Positions 1 to 12,058 of a stretch of DNA of 64,000 nt are shown here, in pieces. Position numbers and translations under genes: made by a program. Location of the stretch: assembly GCA_947247005.1 (NCBI GenBank), contig OX365952.1:30196222-30260221 (forward strand), read 5' to 3'. This DNA is from Spisula solida (Eukaryota; Mollusca; Bivalvia; Venerida; Mactridae). The first letter of the stretch is position 1; each line of letters begins with the position of its first letter. The notes beneath the pieces are model-generated. The model made no database searches. It was not told the origin of the DNA and was given only the letters and a program-made list of their open reading frames with translations.

Positions 1-2951
1 GCTTCCGTGAGTCATCGCGGAGCTTCCGTGAGCCATCGGGGAGTTTCCCTGAGCCTACGTGGAGCTTCCATGAGCCATCGGGGAGTTTCCCTGAGTCATC
101 GGAGAACTTCCGTGAGACATCGGGGAGCTTCCGTGAGACATCGGGGAGTTTCCGTGAGCCATCGGGGAGCTTCCGTGAGACATCGGGGACCTTCCGTGAG
201 ACATCGGGGACCTTCCGTGAGCCATCGGGGAGTTTCCCTGAGACATTGGGGAGCTTCCGTGAGACATCGGGGAGTTATCATGAGACATTGGGGAGCTTCC
301 GTGAGACATCGGGGAGTTTCCCTGAGACATTGGGGAGCTTCCGTGAGACATCGGGGAGTTTCCCTGAGACATTGGGGAGCTTCCGTGAGACATCGGGGAG
401 CTTCCCTGAGTCATCGGGGAGCTTCCGTGAGACATCGGGGACCTTCCGTGAGTCATCGGGGACCTTCCGTGAGACATCGGGGACCTTCCGTGAGACATCG
501 GGGAGTTTCCCTGAGTCATTGGGGAGCTTCCGAGAGACGTCGGGGACCTTCCGTGAGTCATTGGGGAGCTTCCGTGAGACATCGGGGAGCTTCCGTGAGA
601 CATCGGGGAGTTTCCCTGAGTCATTGGGGAGCTTCCGTGAGACATCGGGGAGTTTCCCTGAGTCATCGGGGAGCTTCCGTGAGACATCGGGGAGTTTCCC
701 TGAGTCATCGTGGAGCTTCCGTGAGCCATCGAGGAGCTTCCGTGAGCCAACGGGGACCTTCCGTGAGTCATCGGGGAGCTTCCGTGAGTCATCGCGGAGC
801 TTCCGTGAGCCATCGGGGAGTTTCCCTGAGCCTACGTGGAGCTTCCATGAGCCATCGGGGAGTTTCCCTGAGTCATCGGAGAACTTCCGTGAGACATCGG
901 GGAGCTTCCGTGAGACATCGGGGAGTTTCCGTGAGCCATCGGGGAGCTTCCGTGAGACATCGGGGACCTTCCGTGAGACATCGGGGACCTTCCGTGAGCC
1001 ATCGGGGAGTTTCCCTGAGACATTGGGGAGCTTCCGTGAGACATCGGGGAGTTATCATGAGACATTTGGGAGCTTCCGTGAGACATCGGGGAGTTTCCCT
1101 GAGACATTGGGGAGCTTCCGTGAGACATCGGGGAGTTTCCCTGAGACATTGGGGAGCTTCCGTGAGACATCGAGGAGCTTCCCTGAGTCATCGGGGAGCT
1201 TCCGTGAGACATCGGGGACCTTCCGTGAGTCATCGGGGACCTTCCGTGAGACATCGGGGACCTTCCGTGAGACATCGGGGAGTTTCCCTGAGTCATTGGG
1301 GAGCTTCCGAGAGACGTCGGGGACCTTCCGTGAGTCATTGGGGAGCTTCCGTGAGACATCGGGGAGCTTCCGTGAGACATCGGGGAGTTTCCCTGAGTCA
1401 TTGGGGAGCTTCCGTGAGACATCGGGGAGTTTCCCTGAGTCATCGGGGAGCTTCCGTGAGACATCGGGGAGTTTCCCTGAGTCATCGTGGAGCTTCCGTG
1501 AGCCATCGAGGAGCTTCCGTGAGCCAACGGGGAGCTTCCGTGAGACATCGGGGAATTTCCGTGAGCCATCGTGGAGCTTCCGTGAGCCATCGGGGAGTTT
1601 CCCTGAGTCATCGGGGAGCTTCCGTGAGTCATCGCGGAGCTTCCGTGAGCCATCGGGGAGTTTCCCTGAGCCTACGTGGAGCTTCCGTGAGACATCGGGG
1701 AGTTTCCCTGAGTCATCGTGGAGCTTCCGTGAGCCATCGAGGAGCTTCCGTGAGCCAACGGGGAGCTTCCGTGAGACATCGGGGAATTTCCGTGAGCCAT
1801 CGTGGAACTTCCGTGAGCCATCGGGGAGTTTCCCTGAGTCATCGGGGAGCTTCCGTGAGTCATCGCGGAGCTTCCGTGAGCCATCGGGGAGTTTCCCTGA
1901 GCCTACGTGGAGCTTCCATGAGCCATCGGGGAGTTTCCCTGAGTCATCGGAGAACTTCCGTGAGACATCGGGGAGCTTCCGTGAGACATCGGGGAGTTTC
2001 CGTGAGACATCGGGGACCTTCCGTGAGACATCGGGGACCTTCCGTGAGCCATCGGGGAGTTTCCCTGAGACATTGGGGAGCTTCCGTGAAACATCGGGGA
2101 GTTATCATGAGACATTGGGGAGCTTCCGTGAGACATCGGGGAGTTTCCCTGAGACATTGGGGAGCTTCCGTGAGACATCGGGGAGTTTCCCTGGGACATT
2201 GGGGAGCTTCCGTGAGACATCGGGGAGCTTCCCTGAGTCATCGGGGAGCTTCCGTGAGACATCGGGGACCTTCCGTGAGTCATCGGGGACCTTCCGTGAG
2301 ACATCGGGGACCTTCCGTGAGACATCGGGGAGTTTCCCTGAGTCATTGGGGAGCTTCCGAGAGACGTCGGGGACCTTCCGTGAGTCATTGGGGAGCTTCC
2401 GTGAGACATCGGGGAGCTTCCGTGAGACATCGGGGAGTTTCCCTGAGTCATTGGGGAGCTTCCGTGAGACATCGGGGACCTTCCGTGAGCCATCGGGGAG
2501 CTTCCGTGAGACATCGGGGAGTTTCCCTGAGTCATCGTGGAGCTTCCGTGAGACATCGGGGACCTTCAGTGAGCCATCGGGGAGTTTCCCTGAGTCATCG
2601 GGGAGCTTCCGTGAGACATCGGGGACCTTCCGTGAGCCATCGGGGAGTTTCCCTGAGACATTGGGGAGCTTCCGTGAGACATCGGGGAGTTTCCCTGAGA
2701 CATTGGGGAGCTTCCGTGAGACATCGGGGAGCTTCCCTGGGTCATCGGGGAGCTTCCGTGAGACATCGGGGACCTTCCGTGAGACATCGCGGACCTTCCG
2801 TGAGACATCGCGGACCTTCCGTGAGCCATCGGGGAGTTTCCCTGAGACATCAGGGAGCTTCTGTGAGACATCGGGGAGTTTCCCTGAGTCATTGGGGAGC
2901 TTCCGTGAGACATCGGGGAGCTTCCGTGAGCCATCGGGGAGTTTCTCTGAA
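1..2951. repeat. 21-bp minisatellite with higher-order structure
   Basis: The stretch is an uninterrupted array of a 21-bp unit (core TTCCGTGAGACATCGGGGAG and variants), cut by the window start. A diagnostic variant unit with GTCATCGCGG recurs at about 1, 778, 1618 and 1849, so blocks of 37, 40 and 11 units have been duplicated as whole segments. Because 21 is a multiple of 3 and the unit lacks stops in several frames, long open frames exist on both strands, the longest about 989 codons on the plus strand. No splice context, signal peptide or non-repeat coding flank is visible, so I treat it as satellite-like DNA. A coding heptapeptide repeat continuing from outside the window cannot be excluded. 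Confidence 0.95.
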
Positions 2952-3498
2952 TTGCCTTTACCAACTCTGCGTTTAAATTTCAGAATGTTTTAATAACTCA
3001 TTTTGCCTATTGGGTCTAATTTATTAATTTTGGTATTTTAATCAACAAATGGACAGGTAGTAAACCAATACATTACGGTCAGATAGTTAGACAAATGCTT
3101 TTGTATTTATAACAACTGTAACAGGACAAATATGGTTATATTGGACCAATAAGTTTTGCTGTTCTGGTAACTTGAATCACCCATACTTATTTACCCTGTT
3201 TTAAAACTTAGAATTGTACATTGGAATTTATAAAAAAGTAAACTTTTCTGTAGATCAAAAATTCCGTTTAATGAGAGTTGGTAAGGTTGTTTCTATTAAG
3301 ATAATTATATATACATGTATATATATATACCATTTTTAACCGGGGTTGCTTGACAAACGCTGTTATAGCATTTACCAGTTTTGAAAGCTCTTCGATTCCT
3401 CGTTCTTAATATAGCCAAAAGTGATCATAGTCTTGATAGCATTGCAAAAGTTCATTAGTTACCAGTTACAAGAAAAAAACTATCGAGACCAAAAAAAT
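2952..3498. other. AT-rich unique sequence, no gene seen
   Basis: No supported reading frame or RNA. Contains a short TA-rich run near 3305-3330. Confidence 0.5.
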
Positions 3499-3919
3499 GG
3501 GCCCGAAATCACAACCAATTCTTACACTCAGCACTTAACACTCAAATATTGAAAACGTAATATAATGAGCCCTTACTTTTCCTAGCAAATCTAGATGAGG
3601 AAAATGTATAGAATTGTTATAAGAGTATTGAAAATAACATTTGATACATGTTTTTTGCCATTGTGTACTATTTATGAGGTATATATGTAATTATTGAATC
3701 TGAGTGCCACACTCAGCACTCAGACTGATAAATTACAATTATAGCTCACAAATACTCTTTAATTACACGATGAAGTAAGCCAAACATAATATTTAGTACC
3801 TATTTAACATAATAACAACTTCTTACTCTCAAAAAATGTCCATATAAACCTCAAAAGAGTGAATTTCAATATTTGAGTGCAGAGTGCTGAGTGTAAGTAT
3901 TGGTTGTAATCCGGGTCCC
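3499..3919. mobile_element. inverted-repeat element (MITE-like), family A
   Basis: The ends are inverted copies of each other: GGGCCCGAAATCACAACCAA at the left and the complementary TTGGTTGTAATCCGGGTCCC at the right, with complementarity continuing inward through the TTACACTCAGCAC motif. The interior is AT-rich and non-coding. A second, truncated copy of the same family lies at 24055-24347 in the opposite orientation. Superfamily unknown. Confidence 0.75.
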
Positions 3920-5032
3920 AAAGGTCCATCATTGCATAACCAATCTACTCCTCGACAAGTGGTACGCGGAAAAGTAATAAAACCGAGTACCATCGGACAT
4001 AAACTGTATGTAGCATACTGGTTTTAAATAGAATTGGTTAGGTAAGATTTACCGGTAGCACTGTCATTCATTCTGTGAATGATAATACAAATGTCTGACC
4101 TCAGGGACAACCACACCCTGTTCTTCTGATGCTATCAGCGCTTTGATTGTTCTAATATCGACATTTAACATTTATGGGGGTCCAACCTGATCGCAATCCG
4201 ACTATACAATTGTTCTCCCGATTTTTACCGATTCCTCCCGATATCACAATATTCCACATTGCGTCCCGATGTTCATTATTTTTCACCGGGACTACATCCA
4301 CGAGGCAAAGAGATTTCTCAGTTGGAGGACCTAGTCTTAAACTTTCGCGAAGTTCAAGTGCCCGCGAAAATATTTAAAAAAATAAACATACGCGAAATTA
4401 AAACAGTTTCGCGTATAATTCTAAAATCTAAACCAGACGATATTGTTTTCTGAGATGTAATCAAAAATACGAGGGCGGAATGAAAGCGTTTGAAGAAGAT
4501 CAGTGCAATAAGTGCGACCTGTTGATTCACGATCGTCTGCTGAAAGTTCTTCACCATCTGGCAATACCGGGTACGTCATTTAAAATCAGACAGCAAATGA
4601 TTTAACCAAACTTTTTATGTAGCAATTATTATTTTGTTTGTTGTTATAATTCAAAGTTTGTATCGATGCCAAATTAAGGAGAATCATCAGTGTGTTTTTT
4701 ACGAGTCTTAATTTTGAGTTGTCGGTGGTAATGGCGTTTAATTATTTAAACGTCGAAATGAATTTCAGTAATAATTTAGGAATCAAAGAGTAATGCGACT
4801 GAATTGGAACAAGATTGTAAAGATTATCAAACTACTCTGGTGTCATAAAATGGCTGACACGGTAAAAGTTGTTCAATTTGTGTTGTGGCCTGTTTGTCCA
4901 TGTACCGATACTGCTGAGAAACAAATAAGCAATGTACATTTAGATTATGTGTGTTCTACTAAGTGTTGTTCTGCAACTATATTTGACCAATTGGTCTATT
5001 TTCTACTTTTCTATATGCCCTTTCTATTTTTT
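3920..5032. other. no gene recognised
   Basis: AT-rich sequence. An open frame runs through 4793-5191, but its 3' half lies in a dispersed repeat and it has no recognisable product, so it is not called as a gene. Confidence 0.4.
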
Positions 5033-5190
5033 GTTACATGCAAGATCTTTGCTTGTTTAGTTGGGCATTGTGCCTTGTATGTGTTTTATGTTTCCTGTGC
5101 TCGATTGGTTCAGTTGGGCATTGTGCTTTGTTTGTTTTTTAATATTTTCTGTGCTCGGCTGGTTAAGTTGAGTGCTGCCTTCCCTGTCTG
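5033..5190 (+). repeat. dispersed repeat, family B
   Basis: Contains internal near-duplicates of the phrase 'TTGGGCATTGTG' and ends in GAGTGCTGCCTTCCCTGTC. The same ending recurs at 5815-5912, near 9665-9690 and, inverted, at 20985-21110, so this is an interspersed family with a conserved 3' end. Confidence 0.65.
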
Positions 5191-5641
5191 ACTTAATATA
5201 ATCTTTTTGTTAAAATCAATCATTTAAGAAGCTCCAGAGGACGTCGGTGAATGGTGTCTGCATGTTTGTACCTTTGAACTGATAGGTATCGCAAAATGTG
5301 TAAAACTTAACTGTGAACACTCATACCATTCAATGGGCGATCAGTTATATGCACGATACAAGTGACGATGTCCGTGTAGGCCTACTTGCCGGTACATTTA
5401 TCTTCTTATCGGTCCTGAACCCGTTGCCCTCTGGGGCAGCACATGCTCAGTGACCAAATGTCTAATAGAGACATATATCGCCCATGCTAAATATATCTCA
5501 TGTATCAATTAGATTTGAAATTACTTGCCACAAAATGTGCTTATCCGGACCACAGACAGTACTGTACTGTACAAGTGATGACAATGTAACTAAATGTTGA
5601 AATAACTAACATGAAAAACGTGTTGAACATATTAAAGTTGT

Positions 5642-5800
5642 TTAATAGCTAAACTAAGGCATTCAGCTCTTTTATTGCTGAAACTAGGTAATTCAGCTTT
5701 TTATAGCCGAAAGTACTAGTATGTTATTCAGTTTTTTTTATAGCGGGGACTTGGGCTTTCGATGTTTTGACAGCTGAAACTTGGGATTTCAGCGGTTAAG
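5642..5800. repeat. degenerate tandem repeat
   Basis: Four or five imperfect copies, about 40 bp each, of a TTCAGCTTTTTATAGC...GAAACT motif. Confidence 0.45.
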
Positions 5801-5814
5801 TTCATTTTCTCGTC

Positions 5815-5912
5815 CAGTCATGTGTTGGACATTGTGTAAATGTGATATGTGATGTGTTTTATGTTGTCTGTGCTCGACTGGTTATTTTGAGTGCTGCCTG
5901 CCCTGTCCGACT
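5815..5912 (+). repeat. dispersed repeat, family B copy
   Basis: Shares GTGCTCGACTGGTT and GAGTGCTGCCTGCCCTGTCC with the copy at 5033-5190. Confidence 0.6.
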
Positions 5913-7541
5913 TTCTTTTTATCTTTTTATGTACGAATTCGAAGTGTAGGGTATGGTCAATATTAATTGGCCAACAATATAAATTAGTTTTTGGAAGTTC
6001 CTCAATAATGCACTAAGTATTCAATACTGTCTCTGTTAATTCCCCGGGGTAATTTTGACCATTGATAAACATAGATAAACTTATGGACTTAAAATAAAAA
6101 ACGCACAACTTTTCTGGGTGCCGTAAAGTTTAGTTTGAACTACATATGTGTTTAGCTTACTTTGCTCCCATGAAATACTGCTTTAATGTAATAACCTTGT
6201 CAGAATAGAAAAGTGTTTTACCACGCCCATTACAAATTGAAACCACGTGACCAAATATCATGCAAACTGACACAGTCACTGATCGTCCAATGCAGGATTA
6301 AAGGCCTAAAACGACACCTTATACGGATGAAAGAATGCGCATGCTCAGCCGACGAAACAGCTTCCGGTCATCAACTGTGACTCTCAGAGAAATGTTTGGT
6401 CCCATTGCTATTTTCATTGAGTACAGTTGCCAGTTTGTGTTTTTTAATCTTACGTCGAAGACGTTCTTCAGCCATTTTCTTCTTGTTCTGGCGATAACGA
6501 TGTTAACCTTTGACAGCATAATAATAACCATTCGCATAAATTACGGAAAATGATCACATTTCTGGAAGAAACAATATCAACATGATAGATACTCCACTTT
6601 TATTCCCACTAAAAACATAGCACATGCTCTTGCAAAGACGTGTCCACTGGTGATTGTCGTCACCTCGATCTGCCCGCGAGCTTTTCCATACCTTTGTGGG
6701 TGAATGGTGGAAGTTTCCACAAGCCGCGCATTGAAAATGTGATGTTGTTTATGATTAGCCGTTGTTGTGAATATGCCACGAACAAAACGTTATACCAAAA
6801 CTACTAAACTTGAACCCATTGATATCACGTGACTTTGCAATCTGATTAATTTTTGTTATGAAATTTTGTTAGTTTTTTTTTAAATATAAATGAGCTTTTT
6901 ATGAACCCATTTTGTTGCCAATAAAATGGTTTACTATATATTTGCGTAATTTTACTAAGTGGCGCGTCGTCAAAGTCTTGAAGAGTACACGTACAACCAG
7001 AAAACAAACACGTTGTTGTTGTTGATAACATTGGTGGCAGAAATATGGTGCGACCTTGTTTATCACTGAACTACTAACTTTATTATAATGTTAATCACTA
7101 ACAAAGTAGTTATAATGCACAAGGTATATAATTGTACTAATAAATCTGATTTACGTCTTGATGTATTTCCAGCAAAACAACTTACCTGCCTTTTAGATAG
7201 GTAATTATAATTATTATCAGCAAAGTTTACTGGGGTGGTAATTACTACGTGTTCACAAACATGTTCCCCGTGGCTTTTAAACCAACAACCCACTCTTGGT
7301 CACATGTAACTGTATCATTGATAACGAGTTATAAAATTTGTTATCTAATACAGGTGCATTTGTACTAAAGTGGTCAGATTTTCATGGTATCAAAAACACG
7401 AATTGGCTTTCAATATCTTCAGGGACAGTATAATAGAGATTTATTCTTCCCAGATATCTTCATAAAGTAATTGCATACATAGACAACATCGAAATAAATC
7501 AACTAGGTAAAAAGTTATATCGTGAAATGTATACCACGGTG
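5913..7541. other. no gene recognised
   Basis: AT-rich. Overlapping 72-codon open frames on both strands near 6319-6553 have no recognisable domain and no splice-supported extension. Confidence 0.4.
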
Positions 7542-7785
7542 TCCAGTCAATCACTGAGGTGCATTCAATAGAAACGACAATGCTATTCTAAACAGGATAA
7601 ACAAGAAAAAATGAGTGATTTCAAACCCTATGGGTTTATTTTCTTATTTATGGATGATTTTTTAAAATATTGATATTAAATTAAAGATGAATCTCTCCAG
7701 TTTCCGATTATGTAAATATATTAAAAACAACACCAGTATTAATGAAATGTTTATTAAAACCAAACTGCACCTCAGTGAATGTCTG
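7542..7785. mobile_element. short inverted-repeat element
   Basis: Imperfect terminal inverted repeats of about 20 bp (CCAGTCAATCACTGAGGTGC at left; its complement with a few mismatches at 7766-7785) enclose about 240 bp of AT-rich non-coding DNA. Boundaries approximate. Confidence 0.45.
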
Positions 7786-9469
7786 GTAACGTTCCCGTGT
7801 TATGAACCTTTCTAAGATACATTGTAATATAAATTTTATAAAATAAATAATTTCGTTTGTTTACTCTTTATTAATGATACAGTTGCCTGTGTTCTTAGTT
7901 AAGCAAAAACGAAATACAGTCGGACAGCAAGATGACCAACCTTGTATCTGAATACCTCATGATATTCCAAATATATTGCAGGTCTGTACAATAAGATGGT
8001 TCGCACGAATTTCAATATACAAACACCCGGTTAATTTCGTTTAACATTAAATGTTTGCCGAAACTAGGTCGGGTTGTTTTAAAGTACAGAAGATGAACCA
8101 GACTTATACAATTTGGAACAACCATTAACTTATAAAATCCCATCAATATAATTTTCACATTTACAATTAATGCACGTACGTTTCTTGTTTACACCATGAA
8201 GATGTTTTACTGTGTTCTTGTAATTGTGTATTACGTTAATAACGGTGATGTTCGTTAATTAGTACATCTTCTATTCAACCTTGACACCTGTGTTTGCACG
8301 TACGTTTATCAACAGGTGTTGTTTAAAAGGGCGTATGTATTTTTCATCATTAACCCACATGTTCATCACGTGTCCTACATTCAACTGAAGCTACCATCAC
8401 TTTGTATTAACGAGATGGGTTTGTTCCAGACAAACTGAACTGCTTTCAACTTTGCAACGGGAAGTTCTCTTATCCTTATGATTGCTTTTGGACTACTTCC
8501 AGCGCGTAGTAGACGTATGACGTCACATTAATTCCCAGGATTATCACGTGACTTCGGATCCAACCAATGGAAACACGTCGCCTGCTGGGTAGTTCTAATC
8601 TTCTTGTTTCTGAGCTTAATCCAAAACAGCATTTAACATCTGATAGTAAAACAAATAACTTATTAGATTTTTGTGCGAATTAAACAAACAGCGACAGACT
8701 TGAACGTATGTTTAACAAAGATTTACTGTTTTGTAATCTCTAGACCGCATACTTGTCTTCGAATTCACATTTGTTTCAAATAATGAGCATTTAAGATACG
8801 GTGAACAAAAAGCTTCAGTGATATTATAGTTAGGCATACATAAGAAAAGTAACGAGTGAAGTTGCATTAAAAAGACAGGCACGTGAAGTTATTTACTGAT
8901 AAATTAGTAACGTAATTTCGACTACGAAGCTGTATTTTCATAGAAACGCGTGGTTTTAGTGATTTTATGTTGTAGAACACTATATCAATATGTTGTTAAA
9001 GTCATGTATTGTTCTTAAACCAAATCTAAGGTCAGACACAAAATATATGCTAAATGTAGAGCCACAGATGGCCGTATCAATATTTCACTATTCGAGTAAT
9101 AAGTCGAATACTTATTTATTATTATATAATTATATAAATGTAATACTCAATATAAAAGTTCAAGGGTGGTAGCCAATGTCTCGACATCAAGTTGGTCTGT
9201 TAATGAGAGGGTTACATTAAACAGGTTGAAGAGAAATGTTGGAGGAAATTGCTTGTTCAAGGTTGCTCTGCTCTACATTGGCGGGTCGATAATAAGCCGC
9301 AACCAAAGCGTACAAATAGTAGCACACGGTCGTTTTTATTAATTCAAATGTTTTGCACAAACCCATAATAATGTTTTTATTCCTAAACGAACCCAATTTG
9401 AACAGCCAGTGGTGACGACAAAATTGTTCTTTAGTGCATATACAGAAAGAAAATGGTGAGAATGATGAC
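7786..9469. other. no gene recognised
   Basis: AT-rich unique sequence; no reading frame with domain or splice support. Confidence 0.4.
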
Positions 9470-9695
9470 CAGTTGTATTATATCGCCTGGTTGTGTGGAT
9501 TGTACTTGTGGTCAGTGGTCTTCGTGTCCCGTTCTGTATGTTTGTTGGATCTAGTGTTTAATTGACTGAGGCTACTGATCTTAAAACACTCAGGGATGAC
9601 AGCCAAATCTGTATTTGTTTCTTTTCCATGTGTTCTGTTTGTGCTTGTTGTGATTTATGGTTTCTGCTGAGTGCTACCTTCCCTGTCCTATTGGA
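9470..9695 (+). repeat. dispersed repeat, family B copy
   Basis: Ends in GAGTGCTACCTTCCCTGTCC, the family B terminus, followed by a 9-bp G run near 9704. Confidence 0.5.
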
Positions 9696-10504
9696 TGCTT
9701 TCGGGGGGGGGGTTACCCATATATCGACGAGCTCAATCATTTGAATGGAACTCAAATTTACAAACACACCGCAAATCACTGGTATATCCTCAAATCTGTG
9801 GATCTCTATCTATAAGATAATCACATATATTGCCCACCAACGCATTTTACTGCCTATACCATTAAAAGGCCATTAAATAATCAAAATCTGACCCAATAAA
9901 CAACAGCAAAATAACCATCTGTTTATCTGGTCCGCTTTAGCAAGATGATAAAATGTGTATCACCGGGTTCGATTTCAACACGCACCATTTACAACGTTTC
10001 TGGTTTCGAGTCTAACGTTTGAATTTAATTCGCTGCATAATTTGTTATGTTCTGTTGACCGATATCATGTGTTTGATATAATTCCTTCACTTGTACATCT
10101 GTAGTCCCAGCTGGTAAGCCAATTTCCTGCTACCTTGGCCATGAAACTGAAAAAAATAATCCTGCCTGCTGACTGGTACTGGTACTTATACATAATACAT
10201 GTCTTATGATTTCCGCAATCTCTTCCATTCTCGTAAGCAATACATTACCCGAGAGGGCTTCGAACAGTATAAATGTATATTCAGCTACTTTGCATTATTT
10301 TCTTCAGCAGTATCGGGATAATTATGATAAGAATATCGCTCATATTTTCTACAATATTGCAACTTGAAATGGGGCCATATAAGGGCGATATATTGTCACT
10401 TGTAACGGCGCTATATAATGATGTTCCGCTGCCATCTTCTACATTACACAACTTGAAACGTAACGAGACTTTCTAAATTAGATTTACTCACTTTTTCAAC
10501 AACC

Positions 10505-10985
10505 GTGATTGCAACATATAATGGCACCTTACAATGGCGACATGCTCACTTTTTCACCAACCGTGATTGCAACATATAATGGCACCTTACAATGGCGACA
10601 TGCTCACATTTTCTACAACATTGCAACATATAATGACACCTCACAATGGCGACATGCTCACGTGTTCTAAAGCATTGCAACATGTAATGGCGCCATACAA
10701 TGGCGACATGCTTACATGTTCTACAGCATTGCAACATGTAATGGCGCCATACAATGGTGACATGCTTACATGTTCTACAGCATTGCAACATGTAATGGCG
10801 CCATACAATGGCGACATGCTCACATTTTCTACAGCATTGCAACATATAATGACACCTCACAATGGCGACATGCTCACATGTTCTACAGCATTGCAATATA
10901 TAATGGCGCCTTACAATCGCGGCATGCTCACATGTTCTACAGCATATAATAGCGCCGTACAATGGTGGCACGGTCACGTGTTCTA
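10505..10985. repeat. 54-bp minisatellite
   Basis: About eight copies of a 54-bp unit built around CACATGTTCTACAGCATTGC and AATGGCGCCATACAATGGCG. The unit is 18 codons long and stop-free in frames on both strands, which explains the overlapping open frames here. A related degenerate unit is visible upstream from about 10350. Confidence 0.9.
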
Positions 10986-11539
10986 AGATATCATATCTTG
11001 TAATCGGACCTTCAAGTGGCGACATACAGACATACTTATGGCTGGCCTGGTGTCTTGTTGTAATACAAATGATTATGACCCACTATTGCACTAAATCCTA
11101 CCTAGAATAGCTGGATGCAATTTGAAGTGCTTCACCTGTAAGCATAGTACAATAGTATAAGTATATTTCCAAACTTTATAAAAACACGATCAACATGATG
11201 GAAGAAGCAGGTAAATAGGAACGTCATCACGTGAAACAACGTCAAAACAATTAGCCAATATTACGACACTTTCCAAAACAACAACGAAAACAACAATAAA
11301 ACAACAGAAAACAACAACTCAATCCAGGAAACGTATGTTCTGATGATGATTACAAAATGTCGGTGAGTGCTAAATACTTATAAAACAGTTGGATATTATG
11401 TTTTTATGTTTCATGTTTGAAATATCGATTCCGTTTAGAAACGATACTTACCTTACAGCAAATTAGGCGGATAGTGTGGTATAAAAAACAGTACTGTACC
11501 GTACACCCGTACGATGCTACACGAGTCTGATCAGCCCTC

Positions 11540-11547
11540 TATATAAA
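11540..11547 (+). promoter_or_regulatory. putative TATA box of the spondin-2-like gene
   Basis: TATATAAA lies 253 bp before the ATG at 11800. An initiator-like TTCATTCACG follows about 30 bp downstream near 11577, so transcription could start there with a 5' leader of about 225 bases. Inferred from motif and spacing only. Confidence 0.4.
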
Positions 11548-11799
11548 CTAACTACAACGGTTCTAGCGCCACAAATTCATTCACGCTGTCGAGGGTTTTA
11601 TTTCGGCAAGATATAATACATTGATATTTCTTTATAAAGTAACATATCCGCGGTTTGAACAGTTTGCGTTTATATTTCTACATACTTCTACGGTGTGGAG
11701 AATTGTTATAGTGTTAAATAATTATTAATAATATTTTGTACTTTGGTCGAATCATACATTAGTTTCCTATTTTTCTTGTGGCTATTTTATCACGTAACT

Positions 11800-12058
11800 A
11801 TGCATTCTACGACTCAGGCCAAATTATTACTTGTTGTGACAATATGTATGATGCTATTTATAGTAGCGAATGGAAGACCGAAAGAGACAAAGGGGTCGAA
11901 AGGGGCCAAGAGTAGGGGCGGCAAAAAATACAGTGGGAAGTGCAAGGACAAGATAATGGCGGAGTATGAACTTGCATTTTACGGCGGGTGGTCGGACAGA
12001 GTGTATCCACGCATGTATCCAAGGTACAGACCTTCAGCACAGTGGTCCAAACTGGTCG
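11800..12058 (+). CDS. spondin-2-like exon 1 (signal peptide and start of spondin domain)
   Basis: Starts with ATG; the hydrophobic core LLLVVTICMMLFIV reads as a signal peptide. Ends ...SKLV plus one base before a GTAAGT donor at 12059 (phase 1). Confidence 0.85.

Noticed and set aside
7..2976. Open frame of about 989 codons (and another of about 915) as a giant repeat protein gene
   Set aside because: Open frames in several registers on both strands follow from a stop-free 21-bp unit; no start context, signal peptide or unique coding flank is present.
4793..5191. 132-codon plus-strand frame with hydrophobic C-terminal half
   Set aside because: The hydrophobic half is translation of dispersed family B DNA; no domain, no splice support.
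6319..6553. Two 72-codon frames on opposite strands, one with a basic KIKKHKLATVL-type alternative reading
   Set aside because: Too short, no domain, no splice partners; could be an old mobile-element fragment but unsupported.
10546..11025. 159- and 139-codon frames on opposite strands
   Set aside because: Both are readings of the 54-bp minisatellite.
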